DNA of 64,000 bases, from NCBI GenBank assembly GCA_014529385.2, contig CM043950.1:80614343-80678342 (forward strand). Reading direction: 5' to 3'. The position numbers and the translations under genes are program-made. This document shows positions 11,221-23,764 of the stretch, piece by piece (the stretch's first letter is position 1; every line of letters starts with the position of its first letter). The DNA is from Adiantum capillus-veneris. Lineage: Eukaryota > Streptophyta > Polypodiopsida > Polypodiales > Pteridaceae. The notes beneath the pieces were generated by a model, which did no database searches, was not told the origin of the DNA, and worked only from the letters and a program-made list of their open reading frames with translations.

Positions 11221-12990
11221 GTACATATAGAGGCTAAGTTGAAAGAAGAAGGACAACATAGAAGCAACAATCATGGTATACTTTGATAGCAAGACTGAGC
11301 GCGATAGTTGACACGAGGGCAAAAATCATAGAAGAGATGATGAAGGAGATCGTACTATATATGATTGACATGGTGATGGAGATCGGGGTAGACATAATCA
11401 TCTTGAGAGAAGCTATGAAAGATGAAGAGATCGTGACAAAGAGGATGAATATAGAAGGGATCATAGACACTCTAATGGAAATGATAAATTGTATTTCTTG
11501 CAGTTGACAACTGACATATGGAAAATGCATAGCTGCTCTATGGAATGTGCAAAGGATAGTAGCTTCATTATCATTATATTATAAAAGATCTCTTTGTGAG
11601 CTATAGTCACTTTATGTCGGGCAAACAATGTATATTCATTTTTGAGCATTCAAAAAATCATAAGTAAATACGTGCAAGAGGAAAATGCTCACTCTTGCAC
11701 GGGGGGAGATTGCACCTAGTGCTTGTTTCTTTCTTCTCTGCTTTCTCTCACCCTGTAGATGTAGCACCCCGCTTCAGGAGGTGCACCTACACGTGCTCTC
11801 TTGCTCTATCTCACTCTCTGTCTGTCTCTAGTCGCGTATAGCTTTGATTACGTGCTTGTGGATGTGCCAGGTATGCAAATCTATGAATTTTATGTATTTT
11901 ATAATGTTATTCTTGATATTTGTAGGGCTCTCCATGCTCACATTTGTAGCAACGGTATCAAATCTATGGCTACGCTTGTGTGTAATGATTAGGGATATGG
12001 CGAACTTTATCAAAGCTAAGTGTTGTCACCTTTTTTCATTCTAAATTTTAAATGATTATGTCCTCTTTCTTTGCCATAGAATGTTTATGCTTTGTCTAGT
12101 CTATAGCTAATTGATTTGTGATCAATTCAAATCTAGATAAAGCACTTTGAATTTCATAATAGAGAAACTAACTACTTTTAGTAGATGCATACTAGGAAAA
12201 TCTCAAATCGGTTGAATACAGATTAGTAATTAGTGCATGTGTGGTTGCAATTGGAGTATCTTCCAAATAAATAATCATGGTAGAGAGATTAATAATAGGC
12301 GAGCTTATAACGAGTGCAACAATATAGGAGAAGAACAATTTTAAACGTCTCTAATGACATAGTACACACCCCCATACCGTTTTCTTGGAGGGGAGAGAAG
12401 ACACATGAGAAATTGCTTCAGAGGGAGAAGAGGAGATGGTTATTTCCATTGTGAGATTGATCCCCTATTAAAACTTTAAAATAAAATAAAACTTTAAAAA
12501 AATCTAACATATGAAACTTGAATTGAAGGGGTGTTGCTCAACTTGCCTCCCTTCTACCATACTTGGGTGATCTCTGTGGAAGATGTAGAATGATAGGAAG
12601 TTATTACAACTATAGAATGTACTTGACAAGGAAGTAGAAGTAGAACAAGCATGGTAAGGCCGCAGGAATAATTGTAAAATTGTTACTTTAAGTTTTATTA
12701 TCTAAAGGAGATCGCAAAGGCTCAACTCCCAATAAACTGGTGAGCTAATGCACCATCACCTTACAGCACTTGGCATTGTCATCACCGTCATTAGAGTCCT
12801 GGGCATCGTCAGTATAGCACTATTCTTTGCAGCTCATGCCACATTATCGCTTAACAATGGCTTCACATGCGCTAGCAGTGCACTCGTAGTAGACCACGCA
12901 TGGTGGAAATTAGTGCTAGTTGCACGCACCCACCCTTAGTATCAAGCACGGCAACACATATTTTCATGGCAATGGAGAGGGGGAATGAGG
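11221..12990. other. Unclassified sequence inside unit A
   Basis: No frame resembles a known protein. A purine-rich stretch at about 11,283-11,507 gives open frames in both directions but has no recognisable domain. The same sequence recurs at 27,047-28,816 with almost no change. It may include the distal part of the Tat1 LTR or the target into which Tat1 inserted. Confidence 0.6.
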
Positions 12991-13459
12991 TCCACACCCG
13001 ACACACAACAGAAAGCCTCCCTATAGCTCAGGGTATCCACAACACCCCTAACCTCTCAAGTAACACCTTCAAATTGGCTAATATTCACTAACAGAGTCAC
13101 CTTGGCACACAGAACAACTATCTTCTACCCAGCAGAAACACCTTTCAACACAAATGCACCCACACTACGCAACTCACCCTTTCTGGCTCACAAAACACCC
13201 CAATTATGCCCTCTTGGTAACATGCTTCAAGCTGCAGGCATATCCTTCCGCAAGCATTGGCAAGTACACAAAGAGTGAGAGAAAAGGAGGGGAATGGGGA
13301 GAAGCAACATGAGAAAGAGGGGCAAAGGCTTAGTAGTATTTCATACAGACGTATTACAACCAAGTCTGCAGCTCTAATAGAAAGCTTCCAATACACAGAC
13401 TTGCAAGCCTTCAACAACTCTCTCTGGCAAAAAAGCCCTTAAAAATTCACTTCAATTCC

Positions 13460-13467
13460 CTTTTATA
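13460..13467 (-). promoter_or_regulatory. TATA box in the Tat1 LTR, unit A
   Basis: The minus strand reads CCCTATAAAAGGG, about 1.6 kb into the putative LTR. The unit B copy is at 29,286-29,293. Confidence 0.45.
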
Positions 13468-13834
13468 GGGCTTGGCTAAGGCTAAAAAGAAAAAAAAAGG
13501 AGCTATCCTGCTCGTGCAATCAACTGAAGCTCATATTAGTATTTTTTGTTGCATGGTTAGCACTTGGTACACTTGATTTTTTTTGGTAACTCTTGCATGG
13601 TGCACAACCTGCTTGGAACTGCACTCTAGGCCGTCCGGCTTGCTCTTTGGCATACGACTCCCTCATTGGGCGGGCTCTTTGAACTTACTCCCTCTCTCTC
13701 TCTTCCACTTGCCAGTTGTGGCAGGAGAAACCTCTCTTGGCTCATTTTTGACCGGCCTTGAGTCCTTCTCTCTCTCTAGCTCACTTTCTCCTGCTGCGGG
13801 ACCCCTCCCCTATACGAGCAATAGTGACATCGCT

Positions 13835-13837
<3 letters not shown>

Positions 13838-13880
<43 letters not shown>
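13838..13880. repeat. Poly-G run of 43 bases, unit A
   Basis: The unit B counterpart (29,664-29,683) is 20 bases. This 23-base difference accounts for the change of offset between the two units. Such runs are also prone to sequencing error. Confidence 0.9.
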
Positions 13881-13882
<2 letters not shown>

Positions 13883-15216
13883 TTTACTTTGTCTTAAAAA
13901 GGGGGTTGGCACGTGGGGCACTGCCCTTAGCCATGCCATGTCATCACTATGCCACCACCCGCAGGCACCAACGAGCACCATCAATTGCACTAGCATGCCA
14001 CCAGTGCACCCAAAATTGATGGGCTTCCATCTCAGAGCACCACCAATGTAGCACGCGCAGGGCCCGACTTGAGCACCATAGGCTAGCTAAATGGAGAGCT
14101 CCCCTCATGGGATTACACCTACAATGGGCTCACACCCCTGATCGTATACCCCCGACATCTGCCTGCAACTACTGGCTCACCAAGCCTTTGAAAACTTTTA
14201 GAAACACTCTTATAAAAACCCCCATGCAATCCAACTTTTCCCCCCCGCTTGTCCTGCATGCCAATTGGCACCTAGTGATCTGATTGTCGAGCCAAAAACC
14301 CCGGCCACAAGCCCATTGTGCCCGCTCCAATTTCATCCCACCTTGTCACACTTCAAAGCTCCCCGAGCCTCCGAATCGAGGCCGTCAAAATGTGAACTTT
14401 CATCTGCAATCAACTCCGAGCAAATGCACCCAACCTTTCAACTGTTGTAACTTTCTGCTCTGGGCTCCATTTGACAAGCAATCAACTCCTGCTAACTCCA
14501 CGCACTACATAGCACCTTCTCACACCCTATTGAAGCCCAAAAAACTCCATATGACTCAACTCTCTATGTGGTCAGGTGGGCACCAACCTAGCCCCCGACA
14601 AAACTTCAAATGGCCATAAACTGCAATCCATATCTCTGATCTACGATCTAAAAAGATGGGTAGGCTACATAAATCAACCACTATGTACTGTATGTTGACA
14701 TCCACTTGGGCCACCTATCCCCAAATGCCCTCTCTGGCAAGAATATGCAACACACAGTACCTTCAAACTTCAATATCTTGGGCTCCATAGCTCGGTTTGA
14801 TGAGACGTTTGGACCTGCTCCTTTAGCACTTCAAGCTCTACATTCTTGGACACAAAGACTAACCCTTGAGCCTCCTTCACTTGTTCCCCAAATTAGCCCC
14901 TTTTGGAGCCTTTCTTGGCCTATAAACCACATCAGCCATACATTTACACTGCTACTTGTCAGTCCATGATCTTACTAGTTGCTCGAGACCTTTGCCATGC
15001 TTTTTCTAGCCTACACATACCTGCCCATGCCATCTTCTATGGTCGACACACTTTGGATGCACCATCATTGCTCACCCCCTAGTTGAGCATTTATGCTCAA
15101 CCACATAAGAGCTTTATTCCACTACAAACTGCAAACATGGAGCACACTATGAGAAAACCCAAAAAAAACTCAACTATATGTCCATAGTTTTATTTCTAGC
15201 ATATGAGAAGCCTGCT

Positions 15217-18200
15217 TAGTTTGGTTGCCCAACCCCCTCCATTAGAACCTGATGCACTGTTGGAACCAACTCCCTTTCAAAATAGAGCTTGAGACGCACG
15301 CCATTAACCTTGTTCTTGAGAAACCGACCATCCATCCTCATCAATGCGTAGGTGCCATTTGGAAAAGCTTGATGGACCTTATAAGGCCCTGTCCACTTCT
15401 TTTTGAATTTGTTCTAAAATGTGAAGTCAAGATAGCTCTTGTACTTCATCACTAGATCTCTATCATCTTTGTTGGCAAATGCCGGTTGAACTTTGCTACT
15501 CTTTTCTCTCGCTGTTTCGCATAAAAGTCTGTTGCTACCTCATGATCCATCTTCAAAGTTTCAAGACTTCTAATCTTATCCTGTAAAACATCTTGATGAG
15601 CTTTATCAATCCTCCACAAACCTTTGAGCACCGCTAACTGCACGTGTACGGGTAATACTGCTTCCTTGCCATAGACCAACTCATAAGGAGTAAAGTTGGT
15701 AGCCACCTTGTACAAAGTGTTGTAAGCCCACAAACATTTGTCAAGGTTAGATTCCCACCCTTCAACCTGCTGGTAGATGTACTTAGAAAGAATATTGACT
15801 ATCTGTCCATTGGCACTTTCAACCAAACCATTGCACTGTGGATGGTATGGAGATGAAAATCGATGTTGAATCCCCAACTTTTCTACTAGGGAACTCACCA
15901 ACTTACTTATGAACCCTTTCCCTCAATCAGATATAAGCACCCAAGGTACTCCAAAACGACAATATATACAATAAAAAACAAACTGGGCAACATTATGTTC
16001 ATTTACCTCTTTTACCGCTTTAGCCTCAACCCACCTAGTGAGGTAGTTTATGACCACCACAACATACTTTTTACCGTTAGTAGCTGACTTGGGAAATGGA
16101 CCAACAACATCCAAACCCCACTGTTCAAAAGCGTCATGTGCTATGATATCTCCTTGCTACTCGGCTACCAGTCATCTTTCACCCATTAGTTGGCATTGAT
16201 GGCACGTCTTGCACCAATAGTGTACATCTTGCACAACAGAAGGCCACCAAAACCCACTTCTTAAAATACAAAACAAGACCTGATCCTTTACCTTGATGTC
16301 CGCTCTCTTCATGGCACTGCTCCAATACCATACCCATCTCCTCCTTGTAAAGGATTCGACATAGCACACCATCTCGACCGTGCATCATAAGATCTTCACC
16401 TACCAAAGTGAACTTTCAAGATCTTTGATCAATTATCCTCTTTTGTAGCTTGGAAAGCCCTTCAAAAAATTGACCCATACTCAAGAAATCATCAATGTCT
16501 TTTAAGGTCTCTCTACTTGCATAAGTAGCCGGTGCCACATACAAACTCAACCAATGAGTTTGAACACGATTGCTAGCCAACCGATCTGCTTCCTGGTTCT
16601 GTTCCCTTCTCACATGTTTGAACCGCACCTCTTCAAAAAACTTCAACAGCTTCTTTATAGAGAAAAACCAATTCTTGAGAGAAGCCCTCTTTACCTTCCA
16701 TTGGCCCAAAAGTTGTTTGATAACCAACAAAGCATCACCTTTCACTACTAGCCTTGATATGCCAAATTCAATACACTGCTTTAGACCCAGATGTAAAGTA
16801 AGATACTCCGCCTCATTGTTGGTATGCACCTTTTCCAAGTCGTAAGCTTTTTAAAAAATGACTGTGCCGTGTGGATCTTGAATGACCACACCTCCACCTC
16901 CTTTTTGTGTTACCCTTCTGTAAGTGCCATCAAACCACATAGTGAAGGCCCCCTCCAAGTCTGGCTCCTCTTTGTCTTCCTCTCGCACTACCCTTGGATA
17001 AGTCATAATTCAATCTCTTTGTTGACTAGGATATCCGCCAAATGAGACCGACTTGTGTGATCCAATTTGAACTTGAACTCAAACTTCTGAAGCTCTATCA
17101 CCCATTTCATGATTCGCTTCCCTGGCTTCAAGTGTAGCACCACTTCAGGCAAAAGATTGTTATCCATCAGCACATAAAATTTACGAACGATCAAATACAC
17201 TTTGAACTTCTTGCAGGCAAAGACTAAAGCCATCACCGACTATTCCACTTTCGCATAAGTAGTCTCTCGTGGACTAATTACCTTGATTTATACGTAAATA
17301 GGCTTATAATTTCTCCACACCTTTTGTAGCAACACTGCTCCAATGGCCACCGTACCCACCATCATAGCAATATAGAAGTCATCCTCTTGGTTGGGAGGGC
17401 ACATTGTAGGTAGCTAACATAGAATACCTTTCACTTTGTCAAATGCTACTTGAGCTTCCTCATCCCATTGAAATACGTGCACCTGTTGAGCCCCTTTTTC
17501 AAGAAGGTAAACATACTGAGACAACATCCAAAAGAAATAGGATAAATACTTTTATGCAGGAATGATGTCAACCTTGTCGCACTGATGGGAGGATCCATGA
17601 GAACCAATGCCTTCACCTTCTCTGGATCAGCTTCTATTCCATTTTGTGATACCACATGGCCTAACAGATGAGCCCTTGGTTGTGCCAATTTGCACTTCTT
17701 TGGGTCCAACTACCCTCCTTCTGCATTTAGCCTTTGAAAGCACAGACTCAGCTTGGACAAATGTTCCGCCGTAGAACTATAACAACCAATATCATCCATA
17801 AAAACCCCGATGAACTTACCCAAGTATGGCCCGAACACATTGTTCATACAGTCTTGAAAGGTAGCATACGCATTCATCGGTCCAAAAGGCATCCTCTGAT
17901 AGACAAAACACCCCCATGGAGAGATGAAGGTAGTCTTCAGTTGATCCTCCAAAGCAATACCAATCTTAAAATACCCTGAAAAACCATTCATGATAGAATA
18001 ACGTTCGTGCCTGGCAACCTGATTTAGAATCTCATCCTGAAATGGCAGAGGGTAGTGATTCCGCTTAATCGCAACATTCAAGGGCTTATAGTCTACACAT
18101 ACCTGCCATTTTCCATTATTCTTTGGAGTAATGACAACAGGAGAAACCCACTCAGACTCTTTCACTAGATATATTATACCTACCTCAAGCAACTTGTTAA

Positions 18201-18365
18201 TCTCCTGTCATAGAGATTCCTTTTGAATATCCCCCAGCCTCCTTAGCTTTTGTGCTTTTGGCATGTATACGTCTTTAACTAGGATCCGATGCTCCACTGC
18301 TTTAGCTCATGTAAAATCTTTATACTCCATCACAAATAAGTCGGGATAGGATGCACATAGTGTGA
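15217..18365 (-). pseudogene. Tat1 Ty3/gypsy pol remnant (RT, RNase H, integrase), unit A
   Basis: Reading down the minus strand, from about 18,340: a spacer with YPDLFVMEYKDF; RT (18,192-17,710) with EWVSPVVITPKNNGKW, CVDYKPLN and the catalytic variant VFMDDIGCYSS; RT end (17,709-17,446) with HLLGHVVSQNGIEADP; gypsy RNase H (17,236-17,003); a second, archaeal-type RNase H (16,838-16,416) with NNEAEYLTL and EADRLAS; the integrase zinc finger with WCKTCHQCQ (about 16,200); the integrase core (16,114-15,452) with PYHPQCNGLVESANG; and the integrase C-terminus to the stop at 15,217. The double RNase H assigns it to the Tat lineage. Many stops and frameshifts split it. Gag and protease are absent because a copia LTR interrupts the element at about 18,375. 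Confidence 0.88.
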
Positions 18366-18374
18366 CCATATACA

Positions 18375-18602
18375 TGTGGTAGTGATGTGTGTGAACACAC
18401 TAGGACCACCGAGGCATTTTTTCCCTCTTTAGGAGGTTTTTCCCCCTGTGCATTGTATATATGCCCATCACTCTAGGGCTATCTATCTTTCCATTACACA
18501 CTAAGTAATACACACTCATTTTGTGTGCCTTGATCTTCCTTTGTCTTCTCCAAGCTGTGTGCGTTTCTCTCCAACCCTAATTCCAACAATTGGTATCAGA
18601 GC
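18375..18602 (+). repeat. Ty1/copia 5' LTR and primer-binding site, unit A
   Basis: A short LTR of about 214 bp ends CTAATTCCAACA at 18,588. After two bases comes TGGTATCAGAGC (18,591-18,602), the perfect primer-binding site for initiator methionine tRNA. The start at 18,375 is the likely edge, where Tat1 coding sequence stops. The LTR contains GCATTGTATATATGCCC, a possible promoter region. Its gag appears only at 48,094, because a chromovirus sits in the leader. Confidence 0.75.
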
Positions 18603-18693
18603 AGGCTGCATCCTCCCGCGCTTAGTCGCCAGCTGCTCCAGCACACGCCTTCTCACTTTATCCGATTTCAATGAGATTTGGTGAGAGTTTGCA

Positions 18694-18816
18694 TGTAAGG
18701 ACATGGGTCCTATGGGCAAGGCCACCCGCATGGCCGGATAGTGTGTACGCTAGGGAGAGGCTATAAGATAGCACAGTTGAGTGGAGACTAGCACACGCAT
18801 TACCACCGCCCTTACA
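18694..18816 (+). repeat. Chromovirus 5' LTR (123 bp), unit A
   Basis: TGTAAGGACATGGG to CCCTTACA, with TG...CA ends. The same 123-bp sequence recurs at 34,497-34,619 and as a 3' LTR at 47,747-47,869. It is followed by CTGGTATCCAAGC, a poor match to the initiator tRNA site that may be the primer-binding site, and then a hairpin CAAGCTAC/GTAGCTTG. The left flank is TTGCA. A 123-bp LTR is unusually short for a Ty3/gypsy element. Confidence 0.85.
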
Positions 18817-19100
18817 CTGGTATCCAAGCTACCAAAAAGTAGCTTGCAATGTTTTTGCTTTTCACCTCCTCAAAAAGAAGGCAGCAAAAAGAAGTTAGGC
18901 ACAGTAAAAAAGAAGGCAGGCCTAGTCTTTTGTGCTAATAACACCTGGGCAGACAACGAAAGCTGACCGCGACCACCCCATCTACACCCCCCACAACAAG
19001 TGATGAAGGCAGGCAACCAAGGCAAAATCGACCGACAAATCGACGGCAGCAAGGCTCCGAAGGCTTCCGTTGGCTGCACACGTAGGAAGTCCCGCTTAAC

Positions 19101-19173
19101 CCTTGCATGAAGGAGGGTTGAACCCACCCCATTGGGGTAAGAGGCCAACACTTTACCATCAAGCTCTTGACCC
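19101..19173 (-). repeat. tRNA-like (SINE-type) sequence in the chromovirus leader, unit A
   Basis: On the minus strand GGGTCAA precedes a box A-like GAGCTTGATGGTAAAG (19,151-19,166), and a box B-like GGGTTCAACCC lies at 19,115-19,125, with tRNA-like spacing. The acceptor ends do not pair well, so it is not a functional tRNA. It may be the head of a tRNA-derived SINE running towards about 18,900. No poly-A or T tail or flanking duplication was established. Confidence 0.45.
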
Positions 19174-19569
19174 TTGTTGTGTATAACAAGGAAAGATAGC
19201 ATACTTGTGTTGAAAGGAAAACTAGAAGGAAAGGGAAAGCTTCAAACTTCAAGGAAGTAGCTTCACTTCAAGGAAGTAGCTTCACCCTTTCTTTTCACTT
19301 CTTGGAAGAAGGCAAGTTTTCCTCCAAAAAAAAAAAATCCTCAAGGAGGTAGCTTCAAAGTGAACAAAAGCCTTCACAAAAACGACGGGTTTTTGTGAAG
19401 AATCATCAAACGTGTTCTTACAACAAATGACAAGTGAAGCACTCAAATTCCCGCAAGGTGAGGTTCGCATACAATGAAAATCGTGGACCATACAAAACAC
19501 AAAGACTTCAATTTCTCAAGGTACAAGTTGTCATTTTTTTCTCTCTCTTTGCATTAGTGTGTGTTTATT

Positions 19570-20109
19570 ATGGCCAGTGAGGATATCCTACCTACACACA
19601 CGTTTGATTTTGAGCACATAGATCAAAATTAGGGCACCATGGGTGCTGTTGACACTAATATGCATGATGATGTAGGAGATCATGGGCTTGTAGATATGGC
19701 TTCTTTCAAGACTTTGTAACATCACCAAAGCATACTTGAAAGCAACCTCTCTGTATTCAATGCAAATGTTACCAATGTTATGGAGTTACTTGTGAAATTT
19801 ATGAATTCATAGACGACTCAAGGAGCCACAAGTGGCATGGTTCAAGGAAACCAAGCTCGCATGACTCAAGGAGTCCAAGAGACAAGTGCTGCAGAAGAAG
19901 CAAAAGGTAGCAATGCATTACTTAAGAATGTCACCATTCCTGAGTTTCACGGGAAAGAGATCGCAACAAGGATGCAATCAATACTTTCTTACACAAATGG
20001 AGTGATATTCATAGATTGAGACACACCCCAGATATAAAGACGACTGTGGAAACAAGTCTATCTCTTAAGGCAAGGCCTATAAGTGGTGGATGACATTTCC
20101 AATAGATGC
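19570..20109 (+). pseudogene. Chromovirus gag, N-terminal part, unit A
   Basis: Starts at the ATG 19,570 (MASEDILPTHTFDFEHIDQ) and is broken by several TAG stops. The C-terminal end reads GKAYKWWMTFPIDA in one frame, the conserved core of a Ty3 retrotrans_gag domain, and is cut at that point by the 5' LTR of Tat2. In unit B the same gag resumes after Tat2 with CPLSWAAFQAFFSKEF. Gag forms the virus-like particle of the retrotransposon. Confidence 0.75.
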
Positions 20110-21704
<1,595 letters not shown>

Positions 21705-21754
21705 TAAATTGGTGCCCCCACTGAGGAGTTCTCAAGCAACGCTCTGTCAATCCT

Positions 21755-22257
21755 ATGAAGGAAGGTCCATCAAATTCTCCGAGACTTCCACTATGGTCTC
21801 CCCAAGAATCTCGAGAAAAGAAGCATCTTTATCGACAAACGGCACGTATGCGGGTAAAGAGAGTTAACTATATACACCCTTCTTTGCTTCAAGGAAAATA
21901 TTGTAGTCTTCAAGTCCCTAGGTCAAAGCATTGTGTTGAGTGCTTCGTGGCTAGTGTGAAGACACTTCCTTTGAAGCCTCCACTTCAGGTGGTGAAAGCA
22001 CTCTCAAACTCGGGTATTAACAAGTTTTTGCAGGGGAGCTATACATCAATGGTGTGCGGTATTGGCAAGAGGCTACATACGGTGATGCACTCCAACTACT
22101 ACTAGCAAGAAGGCTCAAGGTGGTTGATAAGGTCGCCATTGAACTCTATGAACTCTACAAAGCTGAAGATGGTCACACCAAAGCTAGGCTAATCACTGGT
22201 GAGCAAATTCTTCGCATCTCTCAAATGGTGGGATCCAAGAGAGCTGAACTTCAATGA
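21755..22257 (+). pseudogene. Tat2 leader ORF upstream of gag, unit A (frameshifted)
   Basis: Corresponds to the open 167-codon frame at 37,556-38,059 in unit B, but one G is missing from the G run near 22,035 (CAGGGGAGC against CAGGGGGAGC). The frame is therefore split into 21,755-22,105 and 22,054-22,257. No domain recognised. Confidence 0.5.
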
Positions 22258-22510
22258 AGTGCTTCATGCAAGTTTGTATTTAATGCACCAATGAATAATC
22301 CCATTTTCTACAACTTTCAATCAGTTCAGAATATTAGGGTGAATGTGCGCATTGATAGAAAGATTTTTTTTCCAACAAAGATTGGTCTTCTATTTTGGAG
22401 CTGAGAGGTTGAGAGAGATATTGTTGTCCCCTGACCCTAAAATATTTCCTATTTTGGAGTATAATGTATCTTTTGATGTTCACATCTTCATCTTGCTTTA
22501 AGCATACTCC

Positions 22511-22723
22511 ATGAATCATAGGGATTTATATGGATCTTTCCAACCTCTTGCTAGACAAACGGTGCATGCAATAGCTAGCACAAAGCTTAGGTTCCAAAAC
22601 ATCACAGGGAACTTAGTAGGTCCTCATCGTCTAGCTGAGATTAATGCATCTATTAGTCCATTTATTCTACCCTTAATAAGATATGATTTGGGCCTAGACG
22701 TTTTCATCTTTGTGCTGTATTGA
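22511..22723 (+). CDS. Tat2 short ORF immediately upstream of gag, unit A (70 codons)
   Basis: Starts MNHRDLYGSFQPLARQ and ends LDVFIFVLY. Identical in unit B (38,313-38,525), and related in length, ends and core to the Tat3 ORF at 62,728-62,946. The function is unknown; see the entry at 38,313. Confidence 0.5.
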   Translation: MNHRDLYGSFQPLARQTVHAIASTKLRFQNITGNLVGPHRLAEINASISPFILPLIRYDLGLDVFIFVLY

Positions 22724-22745
22724 GAGGAAGGAAACCCATTTTATC

Positions 22746-23764
22746 ATGGCTTTCTTTTTTTGGGCGCAGTGGGGAAAATGCTGGGGATTTTTTGGATAAC
22801 TTGGAGATGGCTTTCCTTGTCTCTGGGAGGGATGACGAAGCATTGAAATTGAGATCTTTTCCTTTGGTGCTCAAAGAAGAAGCTAGAGTATGGTTCCAGG
22901 CTTTAGATCCAACCCAAAGAGTTGAATGGGAGGAATTGGAGGCGGCTTTCCTACGAAGATTTCAACAAGCCAATTCGGCAGAAGAACTATGGCAACGGCT
23001 TCTGGCCCTTCATCAAGTTGACCCTCATGGTTTTGCAACCTATGAGGAAGGTTTTCTGAAACTTTGGGGCAATGGTTAGACTCACTAAACCCTGGTGAGC
23101 GAGCTCCCAATTGCCTCCAAAAGGATGATTTATCTTAGGTTTGTACCCCTTGCTAAGGGAGAAGGTAAAGAGAAAATTTCCAAATACTTTTGAAGATGCC
23201 TTAAGAATTGCTAGGGAAAAGAATCGAAAGATTCTCTATCAAACCCAAGCTGGCCAGCTAGCTTTGGGAGGCAATATCACAACTATAGAAGCTTCTCACG
23301 TACCTCAAAATGTGCCTAATGCACCAGGCCTCAGTAGAGGTCAACAAGAAGATATGCTCCAACAAATAAAAAATCTCACAAACCAGCTAGAGGGTTTGAG
23401 AGTAAATCTTGTGCAGGGTGCAAGAAGGCCTATTGAGGGGAATGGTGGGAATCGTCCACCAATGCAACGTCAAGCAAGGGAAATGTTGTGTTACAATTGT
23501 GGGAAAAATGGCCACGACATGTATAATTGCCCTCATCCCAGAAGATATGACTACCCTGTCAGAGGTCCTCGACAAGAAGTAAGTCCTCCCCGTGCTAGAG
23601 CTCAAGCACAAGAGCAACCGCAACCTCAAATTTTACAGCCACCTCGTGCTCAAGCTCAAGACCCTGCTACTCAACCAAATGTGAGCATCATAAGGATGGA
23701 GGAGGTTGTCAAGGGCAGAAGCAACCAGGAAGAAATAGTTAAAGGGAAGATAAAGATAGATTAA
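22746..23764 (+). pseudogene. Tat2 gag, unit A (broken)
   Basis: Retrotrans_gag-type capsid followed by a zinc knuckle CYNCGKNGHDMYNC (CX2CX4HX4C). Unlike unit B it has two one-base deletions, in the G run at about 23,068 and at GGATGATTTATC near 23,126 (GGATCGATTTATC in unit B). The capsid is therefore split into two frames. The probable ATG at 22,746 is out of frame by one T in a T run, as in unit B. Confidence 0.85.

Larger units (their letters stand above)
13080..15067 (-). repeat. Probable Tat1 3' LTR, unit A (left limit estimated)
   Basis: Downstream of the Tat1 integrase (minus sense) a purine-rich tract AACTAGGGGGTGAGCAA precedes TGATGG at 15,067. That start matches the TGAT start of the other two Tat LTRs. 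A minus-strand TATA box, TATAAAAG, lies at 13,460-13,467. The region also contains a 43-base G run (13,838-13,880). The inner LTR end was not located because the partner 5' LTR is not in the window; 13,080 is a guess. Confidence 0.5.

Noticed and set aside
11283-11530. Overlapping open frames on both strands (74 and 98 codons), conserved in both tandem units.
   Set aside because: The conservation only reflects the recent duplication. The sequence is purine-rich and has no recognisable domain or homologous context.
12748-15455. Several 60-120 codon open frames on the plus strand.
   Set aside because: They lie opposite the probable Tat1 LTR and 3' end, are low in complexity or have no domain, and are mirrored only because of the tandem duplication.
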